A stretch of DNA of 64,000 nt from Rhynchospora pubera (GCA_028095005.1 CM051461.1:164458574-164522573), one strand, 5' to 3'. Shown: positions 12,321-26,282, counted from the stretch's first letter. Numbers and translations are program-made. Notes: generated from the sequence alone by a model not told the origin.

Positions 12321-14135
12321 TGTGACACCCCGCAGCCATGTCGGTGCCACAGCCTGCCGTGCACAACGCGCTGCGCATGTACACAAGGCAGTCCAAACCA
12401 TGATATGCAGGTCAATAGCATAATACAAACAGTGCATAAAAAAAAAATCCCAGGAATCACATTTGCAATTCAATATAATCAAATGGTCAATTACACAAAT
12501 TTCCCAACCCAAGCACTGCCGCTGATTTACTTCCCATCGCACGATTCCTTACTCCGATCCTTGCCGTACCTGGAACCCACAAAACAGTGGAGCGGTGAGA
12601 TAAACATAATTTATCTCAGTGCGGTTTTTAGTTCCAGCCACATGAACTCCTAAGTTTCACATTGCGGCAACTAAAAACACACACGTTCAACTTTAGAAAA
12701 TAACCTTTTCAATAAACATAAGCATCAGCCATGAAATCATTTAAAACATCATGCAATGCATAGGCCAGCCGATTGAGATTAGGCAATCAAATAACACAAG
12801 TCATACAAAAGCCAGCCATGTTTTGGACACCTACCCATGCACAATCTAGGCTGGTTTATCATCAATCCAAATCCAACAATTCCATTGGAATCCCACGCCG
12901 GGCGATTCCATTTCCAATCCAATCCAATCCAATCCAATACGATCCAGTCAAATAGTACAAATGCCGAGGACATTTACCCCCTCAATAATTGAGTCCCGGA
13001 ACATAAGCGCTTATCTCACGGCCCTTGGAACAACGGTTCATGACGCCGCTTTCCAAAGATGCAAATGCCATTCATCGCACATTTAGTACTTCCAATCCAT
13101 ACCATAAGCCATTCCATCACTTACCAATAGATTAACCATTCAACATGACAGTCACATGCCATGCATTTCCATAACAATTTACATAGCTGCCATACTATAA
13201 AAATTAGAGTTACCATGCATATAAATTCAGCACCTACAATTACCATGCCATACCAAGTCAAGTTCAACATGCACTTATGCAGTTAAAATCATACACTGAA
13301 ACTTAACAAGTTCATACGGAAACCCGCACCTTAACCTTTACCCAGCCGACCATCTCTATGGCGCTGTCATTGCCGCTGTCTCACCGCACGAGTCCCACGC
13401 TTTACACCGCTGCGGGTCTGGTTCAGGTGTGGCAGCCATGAATCATGCTTGACAGCCACCCCTGCCACAACCTTGGCCTGGTTTGAGTGGTTTATATGGT
13501 CAATCATGCACCGTACATCGCTCCCGACTGCCCCAGCTATACCGTTATGGTCCAGGCTAGCTATTTCATGCACTAGAGACTCTCAAACTTTGCTATTTGG
13601 GTCTGTTTTTGGGGCTGGACATAGCAGTACGAATTTTACCCAAATAAGGGGCTTATGGCTGGGGAGAAACCATGCTCCAAAGGTGCTGGACATGTGTCAA
13701 TTAGCCCTTCTCTCTCCTTGATGACTAAGCTGCTAGGTGTCCCTATTCTAAGAGCTGGTCAAAAGCAATTTGGACTGTTCAATTGGTCACCTCCATTGGT
13801 GCTAACCACTGGACACCTCCAATACTTGCTGCCCAGGTTGCTAAGTACCCAACACACGCTTGGGGAAGCGGCCTAAACACCGTTCTGACTTACGGTTTAC
13901 AACCGGCAGCCAATACAATACACTTTGGCCTATCCAACAGCCCTGCTTTGGGTCACCACTACAAGTCATTTTCACCCACAATTAACATATTTTCATGCTG
14001 CCTTAGATGATGCACAACACATGCAAGGCAGGTTTGTGGCCAACCAACAGCATTGCGTGGCATGCATCGCTGCTGCCCACGCTTTACACGGCCGAAACAT
14101 GGTCTAGTCATGGGCCAAAACAGTCGTATGTCACA
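12321..14135. mobile_element. Solo LTR, 1815 bp, with target-site duplication GATAT
   Basis: The segment starts TGTGACACCCC and ends GTATGTCACA, giving perfect 7-bp terminal inverted repeats (TGTGACA/TGTCACA). It is flanked by direct repeats GATAT at 12316-12320 and 14136-14140. No internal domain or second LTR is present, so it is a solo LTR left by recombination between two LTRs. It has an (AATCC)n-like run near 12915-12937 and several chance open frames without recognisable domains. TGTGACACCC-type ends are common in plant Gypsy LTRs, but that assignment is inference. Confidence 0.92.
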
Positions 14136-14140
14136 GATAT

Positions 14141-17100
14141 CTCTAGAAGCCTCGCGCTATTGTGGAAGTTATCAAAGATGACATATTATTTTAACACTAA
14201 TTAATTAAAAACAATGAGAAAATTGACCTAGACTAAAAAGGGCGGGTAGCTAAGAAAAAAATTACAAACTTGATAGAACATAGAAGAATAGAATTATGTC
14301 AATATATATGAGATGATTAATTAAAACTAGTACAAAAGTTTCAAGTGTAGATTGATGGAGTGCGATATAAAGTATGGTAATTAAAAATTATTGTTCTTGT
14401 ATCTAAGTTGAATTACTATTTATTTCCACTTGTTTTATGACGATACCATAAAAAGTAATTTTTGCAGCATTTATATTTAAAAAAAAAAGAAACAGAGTTG
14501 CTGATCCGTTTCTAAATCAAGTGATTTTGGGAAGGACCGTTTGGATCGCTTAGGAATTTGAAAAATTTTTTATTCCTAAGCATAAATTTATTAAGAAGTG
14601 TGTAAATTTGTGAAGAGTTTGAATTGTTTATAAAAAATTTATGTCTAAGAATTGAAAAATTCCTAAATTCCCAACTCATCCAAACAGGCCCTCAATTACT
14701 AGGAATCTACTTCTAGAATGCTCTATTAGATAGACCCCTTTACAAATACCAACTTTTGAAGTCTCAGTTTGTGAATTTACACAAGGGAGGGTATTTCTAC
14801 GCGGAGAAGGATAGTTTAGAAACAGACGGCTACTTTTAAAGACGAAACTGATATCGGTGGTACGAGGAATTATTGGATTGAATACTAGTAAGTATTTCAA
14901 AATTAAATAATTACTAGTGAAGTCTTTTTCTGTAACTCCTTTTCAGTTTTCAATGGTCAGCTTCCAGCCTTCCCTCAGAGCGAAGACTTTTGGATGCTTT
15001 ACGAACAAAGGATGCCAGAGGGAAGACTTTTGGATGCTTTACGAACAAAGGATGAACAATGAAACGAATAAAGGCCCACGAACAAAACTAGTTTATGAAA
15101 ATTGGAAAACTAAAAACTATAGAGAAGTTCGCGAACTACGATTGTTCGTGGGTTGTTTGATTCTTGCGAACTAATCTAGTTCGTGAACTTCTAATTCATA
15201 GATGCTCCGAACACACTACTGTCAGTTCAGAAAAATCCGGCTCAGTTTCTACGGATCGAAGCTTTGTCGCTAGGCCTTTCAGCGACTTGGCACAAAATCA
15301 ATAGAATTGAATTGATTTTTTTTTTTTTTGACTTGTTCCTTAAAAAAAAAATTGAAACTTTCATACTTGGATATCTTATATCTCCTATAAAAAAAACAAA
15401 AAAATTGAAGATAAATTAGGGTCAAACTTTCCAACTAATTTTAGATTAAATATCAAAAAAAATTTTGAAAATCTACTTGCTATTATCCGAGCTTTTTTTA
15501 TTGATATGGTCTCACAATAACAAATAAAAGTCCTAGTCTACTCGGTTTATTATCACAAGCGTACGATATTTCGTTGAGTAAGTCTAGGATCGGTTTACGG
15601 AGATTGACTATTCAATTTCTAAGTTATTCAATTGATGTAACTAAATCCGTGATTAACAAACAAATTGATTGTTGTAATTGGTATTCTAAATTCTAAAACT
15701 CAAATTAAAAGATACTGATTTGTTCGAGTCCTAAATTGATCCCATTCTTAACTCAGTTCACGAAGATTATTCAAATTAATTAAATTAGTGGGTCTGGTTT
15801 CGAATAATTCACCTCTGTCAGAAGTAGAACGGTCCAACCTAAACCTCTGTTAAGCTTTGGAATTGTCCGTTCTAGTCTTCTAGACCTAAACCTACCCTCC
15901 CTGGCAACACGTTTCGGTGTCACAACAGTTCGTTCTAAAAGTTAGTCTAATTTGTTAGGTTATTTAATTTCTAATCAAGTTTTTATGCAAAGTTCTTGTA
16001 ATCTGAATCCAAGGTAGCTTAATCCCAACTCCTGTACAGGTCAAGACCCCAAGTTAATTTTACCTAACTGCTAGAACTTCTAAACTTCAACTCTCATTTC
16101 GTGATTTAAGTGTTGTAGTTTATTTCTAGTCTTCTTTTGGCAAACCCTAATCTCTCGGTTAAAGTAAAGTGTCAATCTCTTAGTAACTTGGTTTATCTGG
16201 ACTTACGAGTTCGATAGAAGGGCCGGGTCGGATCGGGTTGATAAAAAGAGTTGAGATGGACCGGATTAGACGAGTTTGTTTTATGAAATATGAGACCAGT
16301 CCTTCTAAAACAATACCAACATCTAATTTTTTTAATAGTATTTTAATCTCTATTGTGTCATCAGTCGCTATGATTGAAGAGCTAGGTCGGATCCGACCCT
16401 TCAAAATCCAACCCTTCAACATCCATTTTTGAAAAAAATCTAGCCCTTCTAGATCGTCTGTCGGAAGCCCTTCGAAGAGCCGGTCCGATCTGAATTTTAG
16501 GACGGTCTTCCAAAAGACGGGTCAAGGGCCAAGAATTTTTGGACTATCACTATCTTCCCATATTTTAACCTACCAATTTCGTCTATTGCTATGCTATGAC
16601 TTAATCAATTAATCTATTTTTCTAACTATCAAACGAAACCATTCGTTTAAGGGATAATCGATTAAAAATTCAATCAAGCACAAACAACAAATAATCGGTT
16701 GCAAGCACGATAAAATGAAGCCCTTACTTTTTACTATTTCACGTTATATGTATGATATAAATAATCTATGATATGTAATTTTTTTTTTAGTCAGAGCTTT
16801 TTGTTCCAAACAAGTTGAGTAGGCTAGAAATGACCCTGTATAATATGTAAATACAACTAATTTAATAATGCACTCCAATTAATAAGATATATTTTGGTCA
16901 GGTACCGAGGTGTTCAATCAACTAAAAAGGTGCTCAAATCAGACGGGGTCCGTGGCAATTCTATGTTTTCCTTTTCCAGTCATAAAAAAAAATTATATTT
17001 CTACTTCTAAATTATTTAGAAGTAAATTTAGAAGGACCAAAAATTAAGAAAAACTGCTTCAGAGGTAAAGATTTGGACATCCCTAAAACGATCAAGATAT

Positions 17101-17299
17101 CCTGTATTAATTAAATTAAATTAAAAGTATATAAAATATAAATACAAATAATTAATAAATTAGATAATGTACTCAATTATTTATAAGATATTTTGGTCAG
17201 ATGATTTAATCGATTAAAAAGGGTTTCCGAATCATACCGGGCCCGGTATTATTTAAGTCAATAAAATGTTCACTGGCCAGTCGCATCCAATAACACAGA
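14141..17299. other. AT-rich intergenic region between the solo LTR and the nucleotidyltransferase gene
   Basis: No gene is supported here. It contains a MITE (14534-14692), a 33-bp direct repeat with 40-bp period at 14982-15014 and 15022-15054, and a more GC-rich patch at about 16200-16530 with a palindrome GGTCGGATCCGACC near 16385-16398 that looks like decayed transposon sequence. Short open frames are random. The last 100 bases are probably promoter and leader of the downstream gene. Confidence 0.55.
14534..14692. mobile_element. MITE copy 1 of the GTTTGGAT-ended family
   Basis: Ends resemble GGACCGTTTGGAT and ATCCAAACAGGCCC in inverted orientation. The middle carries the family core: a GTGTGTAAATTTGTGAAGAG motif followed by TTTGAATTGTTTATAA. 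The same core recurs near 31.4, 37.7, 43.4, 43.6, 48.7 and 63.9 kb. Confidence 0.75.
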
Positions 17300-20200
17300 G
17301 TGCCCTTTCGCACAACAACGCAATGCACCAGGAGGTTGTCTGAAAAGGGGGTGCCGCCTCGGTCGGCCATGACAATATCCAAACGAAGCGATCTCCTTCT
17401 CTTACCCGCGAAACTCTCCAGTCTACGTTCTATTGCGTTTCAGCTCCAGGTTTTCTTTATATTTAGTTTTGTGTATCCATTTTTCACATTGGCATTTCAT
17501 CGAACGGGTTCCGGGCGTGTAAATAACACGAGGTTCTTTCTATCTCAGAGGTGGAAGCATACATATCCGGGAGAGAACGAAGATCTCGTTCCGAAAGAAG
17601 TCGAGGCACGTTCAGCACAAGAGGCCGGTAATAGTTATCTTCCTTCCTTTCTTTCTTTCTTTTTTTGTTTTCACTTCAATACGGCTCTGTCTGAGTAAGA
17701 ACAGCGCATGCGAGATGGATGCATTGCATTTACAGTTTCGAGATTGTATTTCAATCTCCACCATCAGGAGAATTTATCTTGTGCGATAAACATTTGGTTC
17801 AAGTATCTTATCTCCCCTCCCCACCAAACACGCACACAAACACCCAAAGAAAAAAAATATATGTATGTACAACAAAAAGGACTTGTTAATGCAGAACTAT
17901 TGATGGGTTGGGGCCGGCATTAGCAAACCAGATCAAAATGAAGGGTTAATATTATTTAGTTCAGCAAATTGAGCTTGTTGATGCAAAACCTGAACAAACA
18001 CCAATAGGCGGGCTCTATTTATGTTATGTTCAATGAAAGTTAATTGTCATTCCATTTGAAGGTGAGAAAGCAGGTCACTAAACAAAAGTGCTGATGTTGG
18101 TTTTGCAGATAGTGCGGTTGACAATTAAACAACTTGTTCAGTTTCTGTAAAATTAGCGGGTTTAATACTGTCAAATTTTAACTAAACCTCGATTTAAGAG
18201 GTAAGGATGAATTGAGTGTGAGTCTGACCTTGAATTTCTTAAGAAATAATAAGTGTTTCTGATAAATGTTTGGAGTTATTACATTTTTAGTAAATTAATG
18301 TGATTTGCAAGATTTCTGTTTATTTTAGTAGCAGTGAAGTGTTGGAATAGCACCTGATTGTTCCACTCTCTAGGTTTATGTAATCCTTCTTCTTGGAGAA
18401 CTTATGATTCAACGAAGGTTGGCATTAATAAGTCTGCTATTTCTCAGCCAGCATGGGGCATCATAAGATCTCTTCAGCAGAAAGGTATCTCACATCCAAT
18501 AATTACCATACTAGATCACATTTCAGAACACCCTGGAGTCATGTGGTGACCAGATATGACTTTTACTTTACTTTTTGTTCCCATAGTTTTGAAGTGCTTA
18601 TCACATAATTATAAATTGCAAAACAATATGAGAAAGATTGAGCTGATTGTTGCACTAGTTCTACACCATTAAGGTATTGATCGGCAGGCCTGCGATGGAG
18701 CAATACTATTTATTTTATTTTTCTTACTATATTGTGATATAAATGGGATTTTAGAGGGTAGCCAAGGTTATGCTTTGGCTAGATAAAAGATGATTGGCAA
18801 TGAGAAGAAAGAAGATACAGAGGCATACAGCTGCAGAAGGGACTTCCCCTAGAGCAGTACTCAGATCTTCTTATCTTTTAATCATCTAACTCATATTACA
18901 AATAATTTTATGGTCTTAAATAGACTTTACTTGACCAATTTACTGATATATTTGGTAATTGATGGGTGTCTATTAGATTTACTTCTATCAAGCCTTATAA
19001 ATAAATAAAAGGAGCTTATCTGGGGCTTTAACCTTATGTGCCAGTTATGTAAACCTATTTTCTTAAATAAAAAAGTGGGTCATTTTAACAATTTATTTAA
19101 AGACTTAAAAAAAATAATTAATGGGAAAAGGATGCAACTGTACTATTCCTTCTGCATTTGATTGTTGGTGGTACTTTTTGATACTAAAAAAGTTACCCTT
19201 TGGTATCTGAAACTTCTAATTTAGGTTTTGAAGCATATCTTGTGGGTGGGTGTGTGAGAGACTTGCTATTGAAAAGAGTACCAAAAGATTTTGATATCAT
19301 CACTACAGCTACTAACAAACAGGTTTATGTTTTCAATGAGCGTGTGTCTATTATTTCATTATTTCAAGCTTACCAAGACATACAATCTCTCCTAAGTTTG
19401 TCTCAAATTAAGTAGTTTGTACTGGATTTCTGTACCACACCATTTAGGTCTGATGTCACAGCATAACCATACCAACTCCGATCCTGGATTGTGTTGTCCA
19501 ATTTTAATCTCATTTTCTTCTTTATGCTTTAATATCTGGGAACTGTGATACTACCTGGTAATCTATTTGTTTTTTTTGTGGCTACCTACAAATAGGGCCA
19601 ACAATGGTTTATGGTGCTCGTGACATTTTGTTTGGTGCTTTAGTTAGCTGGGGAAACCTTTGTTGAAGGTCATCTGTCTTTTTTCATTAATGTTTTGTAT
19701 TGACTATTGTTTCATATAATGAATGGTAACCACTTTAGGTTACTTTTTTTTAAAAAAAAAATGGTTTATGGTTCTATATAGTTCAATAGGACAAGAACCA
19801 ATCGGTCTGATGTGACAAGTAATGGTTTTATACGGTATATATTGTATCTTATGCTGATGTAATGCAGATTAAGAAACAATTTAGAAGATGCATTATTGTG
19901 GGCCGCCGTTTCCCAATTTGTCACGTTCATATGGTTGGTACCATAACAGAGGTTTGTCAATTGAACATCAGAATTAATATCTAATCTTGTTCTTACTAAT
20001 GATTTCCTTTTGTTTATATACCATGCAAAAAATCATGGGTAGCACTAAAGACGACTCGTCTTATGTTTCTGCTTCTTTTGTTTTGATTAATCTTTTTGTT
20101 CTTCAAGGATTACTTATTGAGCCGGTAGTGGAGTGTCCTTTTCTTTTAATTATTTTTGGCTTCCCTGTGAACGCCAAACAAAGCCTGTTACTGGCCAGTA

Positions 20201-23200
20201 CTGCTTTGTGTCTCTACCTTGGTTTGATTCCGTACATACCACAATGTAATTTGTAGCTACATAAGTTTGAATCCCTTTACCTCTTGAAAACTATTGAAAG
20301 GTGTTAATCTTTGGATGATGATAGGTATCAAGCTTTGATACTATTATTAAAGATGTCGAAGAAGGGAAAGAGGATATTTTGCGTAAAGCTCTGCACACTT
20401 GTAGTGAAAAGGACATTGTTCGGTGGAAGGATTCTATGCGGAGGGACTTTACTATAAACGGGTGAATGCTCATATATTTAGCAAAGATGATGTTTATTTT
20501 AATTCAAGAGAAAATTGTGTTGTTGATTAGTTACCAAGTGTTTTTTATGATTTTGATTTTGATTTTGATCCATGCATTATGAACCAGATTATTCTTTGAT
20601 CCTGCCAAATCCAGAGTCTATGATTATGTAAATGGTTTGAAAGACTTGAGATCATCTAGGGTATTTCCTTCTTCATTCTTTCATTTTTTCTGCGGTGTTC
20701 CATTATCATGGTTTGTTATTTTTTTTAAGGGAAAATTAAGCAAAACCTTTATTTGCCTGATTCTTCTAATGCATAGAAAAACCCTCAAAAATAGGACTCA
20801 AAATTTATTGTTGTTCCTTGTTCTAGCACCCCGTGTGTTCGAAATAAACTTACAAGTACATATGGGGAAATATGAAAATACAAGTTCAAGGGCGTGATTT
20901 ACTTTGATAACTTTTCTGTTTCATGTGTAAATTTATGATCAGGTAACAACTGTGGTTTCTGCCCATTTATCATTCAGCGAGGACTGTGGTAAGTGCTGAA
21001 GCTGTGTATGACTTGAATGAGGACTTGTAGCCTTGTTTTATAGTTTAAATGAGGGACAATTTCTTTTGTATATATCCCTTATAACCTAGAAAACATGAAA
21101 TATTATAGATACCCCCTACAGATCATAATAGTATTCCCTAGGTCCTCTCATTTGACACCATGTACAAGTACAATCATGATTGTATTGCGCCTAAGATCAG
21201 ACTAGTGGTTGTTTGCTTTAGGATATATATTTTTAGGTCAACTGGCAACTAGCATAAGCAGAGATTTCAAAGTTGGTCTAAGTTAACACTCCGTCATTGC
21301 TAGACAGACTTTCTAAACTTTGGTAGGGAGGGATGTGGAGGACTGCTTATAGACTTTCTAAACTTTGGTTGGGAGGGATGTGGAGGACTGCTTATAGACT
21401 TTCTAAACTTTGGTTGGGAGGGATGTGGAGGGCTACTTATGGAAACTTGTGTGTTTAACTGCAGCAAGGATTTTGCGAGGTTTGAGAATTGCTGCTCGGC
21501 TTGGTTTCTGGTTTTCTGAGGAAACTGCAGCTGCTTTGAGAAAGCTCTCTTCTTCTGTTTCCACTCTCACCAAGGTGATCCTACTACAGAGTATTCTGTC
21601 TTCTATTTAATTACAATTTTACAATCCTTGTCCTATTTTTCACTACCTTACTATTATTGTTTTTGTCATGTAGGAAAGATTAATGATGGAACTGAATTTT
21701 ATGTTGGCTTATGGTGCAGCCAAACCATCAATCCAGTTACTTAAAAAATTTGGGCTTCTTGAAATTCTTCTTCCTTTTCATGTAAGTTTTTTGAATATTA
21801 GCATTGACTGTATACCTTAATGGTGCTGATGCAATTTTGTTTTGTTCTCAGGCGGCATATCTAGATCATCAGGACAAGCACAAAGTTGATTATACAAGTA
21901 CAATGTTTATGGTAGGTATATATTTTTTTATTGTTTGAGTTTTTGTAGATATTACCAACATGGCAATTTGCTTTTCCATCATAGGATTCAATTCTGGTAT
22001 TATTCCATGATGAACAAATTAGGCGGTAATTTAAAATCTGAAAGGTTCACATTTCAATTAGACTCCTGACCTAGTGATAATATCTAGCAAAAGTAACTAG
22101 AAGTATCCTTAATCAGTACCCTTACACAATAGTGTGCTGCTTGTTTGATTGGATTAATTAGTTCCTGTCAATTTTTGTAGTCAACAATTTTCACTATGCC
22201 CTTTTAGGTGTTTCACTGCTTACTTTTTTTTTTTTTTCCATTAGTGGTTTTAGTTATAAAAATTGTGAATCTAAATTTCTTTCTTGAGAAAGCAGCTAGT
22301 TGCTCATGGAAGCTGTTGAGCTATGTTTCTGTCTTACTCATATGCAAGTTATTGCTTGAATTGACAATTAAAACAGGACGTCAATGCTTTGTGCTAACGT
22401 CAACTGTTTTTTTGTTACGACAATTTTACAAGTTGTCACCTTTTTATTGTTGCAGAAATTGATTTCAAGCCTGGATAAGTTGCTATCCCCAGATCGGCCT
22501 TGCAGGTGCACTTTATGGTAAGAGTTTGTCATTGTTTTGTCTTTTTTTTTTAATATTAAAAACTTTCACATTTTGACATTGTGATCCAATGACCCGAGTT
22601 TCGATAAGTATATATTGTCAATAATTTTGATTTTTTGAAGGACTATAGTTTGAACTTTAAAGGCTTGTTGTCACTTTCTGCTTTTACAAACTTTTGTATT
22701 GCACACCAGTCAACCCCAATATGAGCTATTATATTTTCTATTTCCTTTCTTTCTTCTTTTGGTTTGAACTTCATTGCTTAATGGCCTATTGAGACTATTA
22801 AAGTGGTAGATTATTTCTTGTTGAAACAAGAACTCCATAAGCAAACTGTGTTTTGTTAGCGAAGTCTAGTACTGCTTGCTAAAATTCTACCATTATGGGA
22901 AACAGAAACAGAACTCAAAAGTGAAAAAACATTCCAAGTTACTACGCATTTATGCAAATGGAAAACTTGTAGCATCACAACCTCCCTTCAATTTAGCATG
23001 TATTTCCTGATTTTCCATCTTCGGACAGGCTGGGATTGTTAGCATTTCACATTGCTTTAGTGCGAAACCCAGAAGAAGCTTCAGTTGTTTGGGCCGTCTC
23101 TTCTTTTCTGTACTTTGGGACATGGTCTGAAGCTGTGGAGTTTGTAAAACAATTAGATAAAAACAAAAAGTCAGTTGATTTCCTCCCTGAAATAAAAGCC

Positions 23201-24560
23201 CTACGTGAGGCAAAGCCTATGTCAGAGAAGATGCTCAAGGAAAAGGTGTTGAATCTCACTTTACTTGTAAGGTCTTCGGTCAATGCTTTTTCATGCAAAG
23301 AGTCTCTTCGTGAATACTTGACTGTGTTTCCAGAGGCTCCAGAATGTTCTGGGAAGGTATGCATAACAGGAATTGTTGTACAGCAGTGGTTCTGATGGCA
23401 GCCAATTTGTACATGATATTGTTAGATTCCAAAAATTAAGTTACTACCAAATTAAGAAATAAAAAAGTAGATGGTGAAAAACTAAAAGGTGGATAGAAGT
23501 GCCCGTACCAATGTAGAACAGTAACAACCAGTCAGGTTCTGAATATGCAAGTAATCACTCTTAATTAGGACTTGAATTTCCACATACGGTCCTTATAATA
23601 ATTTTTTTCTATTTTGACCCCTAAAATTTTTTATTTTGTATTTTGACTTATTAGAGTTTCAATAGTTACTATTGGTTTTATAAAATGTTAACACGTTAAA
23701 AAACAGCTGAAACCTGCATCAACCTGTTGCCAGAGAATACTTTTTTCTGTCAAACTCTGATTATAGTACAAAGATAGCAAAACTATTTGTGAACTGAATA
23801 TTTGCATTTACAGTTCAATGAACGCAATCCAGACATTATTTCTGAGCAACTGAGCAAGTGTTCAGATTTCATTTTGCAAATTTTAAAAAACAGGATTGTT
23901 GCTGAAATTCTTTTTAAAATTTTGGGTAAGAGAGAAAAAATAGTTAGGGGGTGTATGATGACATGGAACATCCATGTTGTCAATAGATGATGCAGATATG
24001 TTAACAACAATACTCTATGCAAAAAGCATATTAAGGTTATCTTCCATGTCATGGTTTACTGATCTCATCATAACATAGGAATTGACACCAAAACACGTTG
24101 CGCTGTACATCTACATTTGCTACTTCTTTAAATGTACTTCAATTGCGGGACAACTCTAATGCAAATTCAGAAATTAATGGACCAAAGTTGGATTGTAAAT
24201 AGGTAATTAAAACATGAAAGTGGCCTCACTGTAAAACTATAATTGACTGAAAGAAAATTTTACAAAACCGGCTGATGCTTTTAACTAATATAAGAGCATT
24301 GTGTGTTGCAGGTGCTTATATCTGTAAAGAAGAGAGACTACGTGGCTAAACTTTTCAACGACCTGGATGACAACAGGAGGAGAGAGAGTTACGACATAGA
24401 CTATGAGCTGCTGAAAAAAGATGATCCAGATGAGATCCGGTTTGTTATAGGAAAAGTGTTTATGGATACACTGAGTGCCAGGATAGAGGACAATGTAGTC
24501 AAGAAACAGCCCCTCTTGAAAAATAAAGAAGAAAGGATGGGGATGCAAAATGGCAGCTGA
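17300..24560 (+). CDS. tRNA nucleotidyltransferase / poly(A) polymerase family protein
   Basis: Class II (PcnB/CCA-adding type) nucleotidyltransferase that adds nucleotides to RNA 3' ends; probably organellar, from its basic, Ser/Leu-rich N terminus. Exons: 17300-17627, 18374-18484, 19225-19322, 19868-19951, 20325-20461, 20588-20660, 20943-20988, 21465-21574, 21674-21781, 21852-21911, 22456-22517, 23029-23356, 24312-24560; all borders GT-AG and in phase, 597 residues. Motifs: LVGGCVRDLLLKRVPKDFDI with the GGxVRD loop and the DFD metal-binding pair, then RRDFTING, and SEDCARILRGLRIAARLGF of the neck region. The start may instead be the second ATG at 17369 (574 residues). A 99-bp GT...AG segment at 17450-17548 inside exon 1 could be a further in-frame intron. 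Whether it acts as CCA-adding enzyme or poly(A) polymerase cannot be told from sequence alone; the plant members are usually annotated as polynucleotide adenylyltransferase family. Confidence 0.92.
21307..21441 (+). repeat. 45-bp tandem repeat, three copies, inside an intron
   Basis: Copies start at 21307, 21352 and 21397, each beginning GACTTTCTAAACTTTGG. The last copy ends shortly before the splice acceptor at 21463-21464 of the nucleotidyltransferase gene. Copies differ by only a few substitutions, so the triplication is fairly young. Confidence 0.93.
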
Positions 24561-26282
24561 CAGCATTCATAAACTGAGACTGCAATTCTCATGAATAAGA
24601 ATGCTACAGCTCCCTGCCTACAGAGTGCAAAAATGGGTCATGAATTTTTGGTGCATAGAGAGGTGCTATGCTCCCTTCCTGTTGAGCGCAAAATGGATTG
24701 CAATATTTGATGAGAATAGTTTGATCGGACATCGGAGAATGCATCCCACTTTTTTGTTTTTGTTTGAGCAGTAAGTTCACATGTATTGAGCGTTAGCATA
24801 TCTGGTGACATTACGATACTTCAAGACTTTCGAAAGTTGCATAATTTAGCCTTTTTGGTGACGTGTTTGATGCTTCAGGACTTGGAAATTGCATATATTT
24901 TATTTGTAATGTGTTGTAGCGGCTTACAGGAAGATTAGATTCTTCAAGCGTCCTGATTAACTTTTTTTGTTTTCTTGTTGAAGCCACAGACAGTTATAAT
25001 GATTATGTTCTAGCATTTTCACTAGATCTTGTTCTACTAATAGGAGAGTTGGTTTGTCAATCTTTCCTTTTTATATTTTTATCCTGGGATTTAAGATTAA
25101 AGATCAGACCATTTAAAGCTTACTTTTGCATCACAGGATCTCAATTCTTTTTCTAAGATCCCTTTACATTTTCATTTTTTACAGTAGAGCACTTATCAGA
25201 AAATGTATAAAAGCAGTATGAAGTATTAGTGGCAACCAATAAGACTTCTCTACTGTTTCCGTTTGATTCTTTCAAACATTAAATGTAGTTGATTTTGAGC
25301 AGAAGAAAAACTGAGAGCTCTAAAATTCACGTAAATCCGTCACTAGGATGGATCAAATGTAGCCCAGCCCAAACACTTGGGCCAATGACGCATGAAAACT
25401 TCCATTTTCTTCAAAATTAAGTTAAAAAATGAAGTTCCCATACAAATACAGTCGACAAAGACTCCCCTATCATGGAGGATATGCCTTGGAAGGGATGGAA
25501 CCTGAACCAGCTGATGCTAGCACAAGTCTGACACCAAAAATAGGACGACACAAGAGTTGAGATGAAACTAGTCTTGATGTTAGCATAAGATTTTTGTTAT
25601 TGATATTTCTGCTTGGACTTGATGTTTTGCAATAAGGCGGCTGTTAAAACTGGTCTTTATTTGCTGCGTTACTAGTTGGAAATTGATTACTCTGCAGTTT
25701 TGCCGTCGCTAAAATATATAAAATAGATAAGATGAACATATATTATGATCAAAATGAACACATACAAACAAATAAGTTCAATAAAAATAAGTTGAATATG
25801 CATATAAAAATCTGAACAAGAGATGACAATACTTATTTGTTTGTAAGTGTTCATTTTGATCGTCTATATATTTACTTTATCTATTTTATGTGTTCACTTT
25901 GTGTTTAGCGATGATAAGCGATGGAAAAACTGAAGACGACAGTTATCATTGGGTTTAGTTTGATCATACGAGGATAAGGATTTGGACTGTAAAAACAGTA
26001 GATGTAATTCTGGAAAATGTTAATAAAAACGGGCCTTTTGGGCCTCTTTTAAAAAAAAATAAGTAAAAAAAAAAGAAAAGAAATAAAGGGAGTAGGGGAC
26101 TTTGCAAATTTTCCCATTCCTCGATCTGCCCATTTCCATTCCGAATTCACACAGTTGTTTGTTGTTACCATAGTAGAAGTTATTTTGTTAAACAAACAAG
26201 CTGCCACCGATAGTCCTCTTTGCAAATTCCTACAGCGAAAGAGCTAACGTTTCTTCTCCGCTTGAAAATTGAAAAGAGGGCA
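24561..26282. other. Intergenic region between the nucleotidyltransferase and EF-hand genes
   Basis: The first few hundred bases are the probable 3' untranslated region of the nucleotidyltransferase gene. A hairpin element lies at 25701-25922. The stretch just before 26283 should hold the promoter and leader of the EF-hand gene. No additional gene is seen. Confidence 0.55.
25701..25922. mobile_element. Hairpin-type MITE-like inverted repeat
   Basis: A left arm (about 25701-25777) and a right arm (about 25834-25922) are imperfect reverse complements sharing AAATAGATAA, GATCAAAATGAACAC and ACAAACAAATAAGT. The loop is about 55 bases. No coding capacity. Ends and target duplication are not sharply defined. 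Confidence 0.65.

Noticed and set aside
11832..12542. 236-codon minus-strand frame upstream of DSK2
   Set aside because: It overlaps the DSK2 start in another frame and runs into the solo LTR; composition is not protein-like.
13449..14204. Several overlapping plus-strand frames in 13.4-14.2 kb
   Set aside because: They lie within the solo LTR, which is non-coding.
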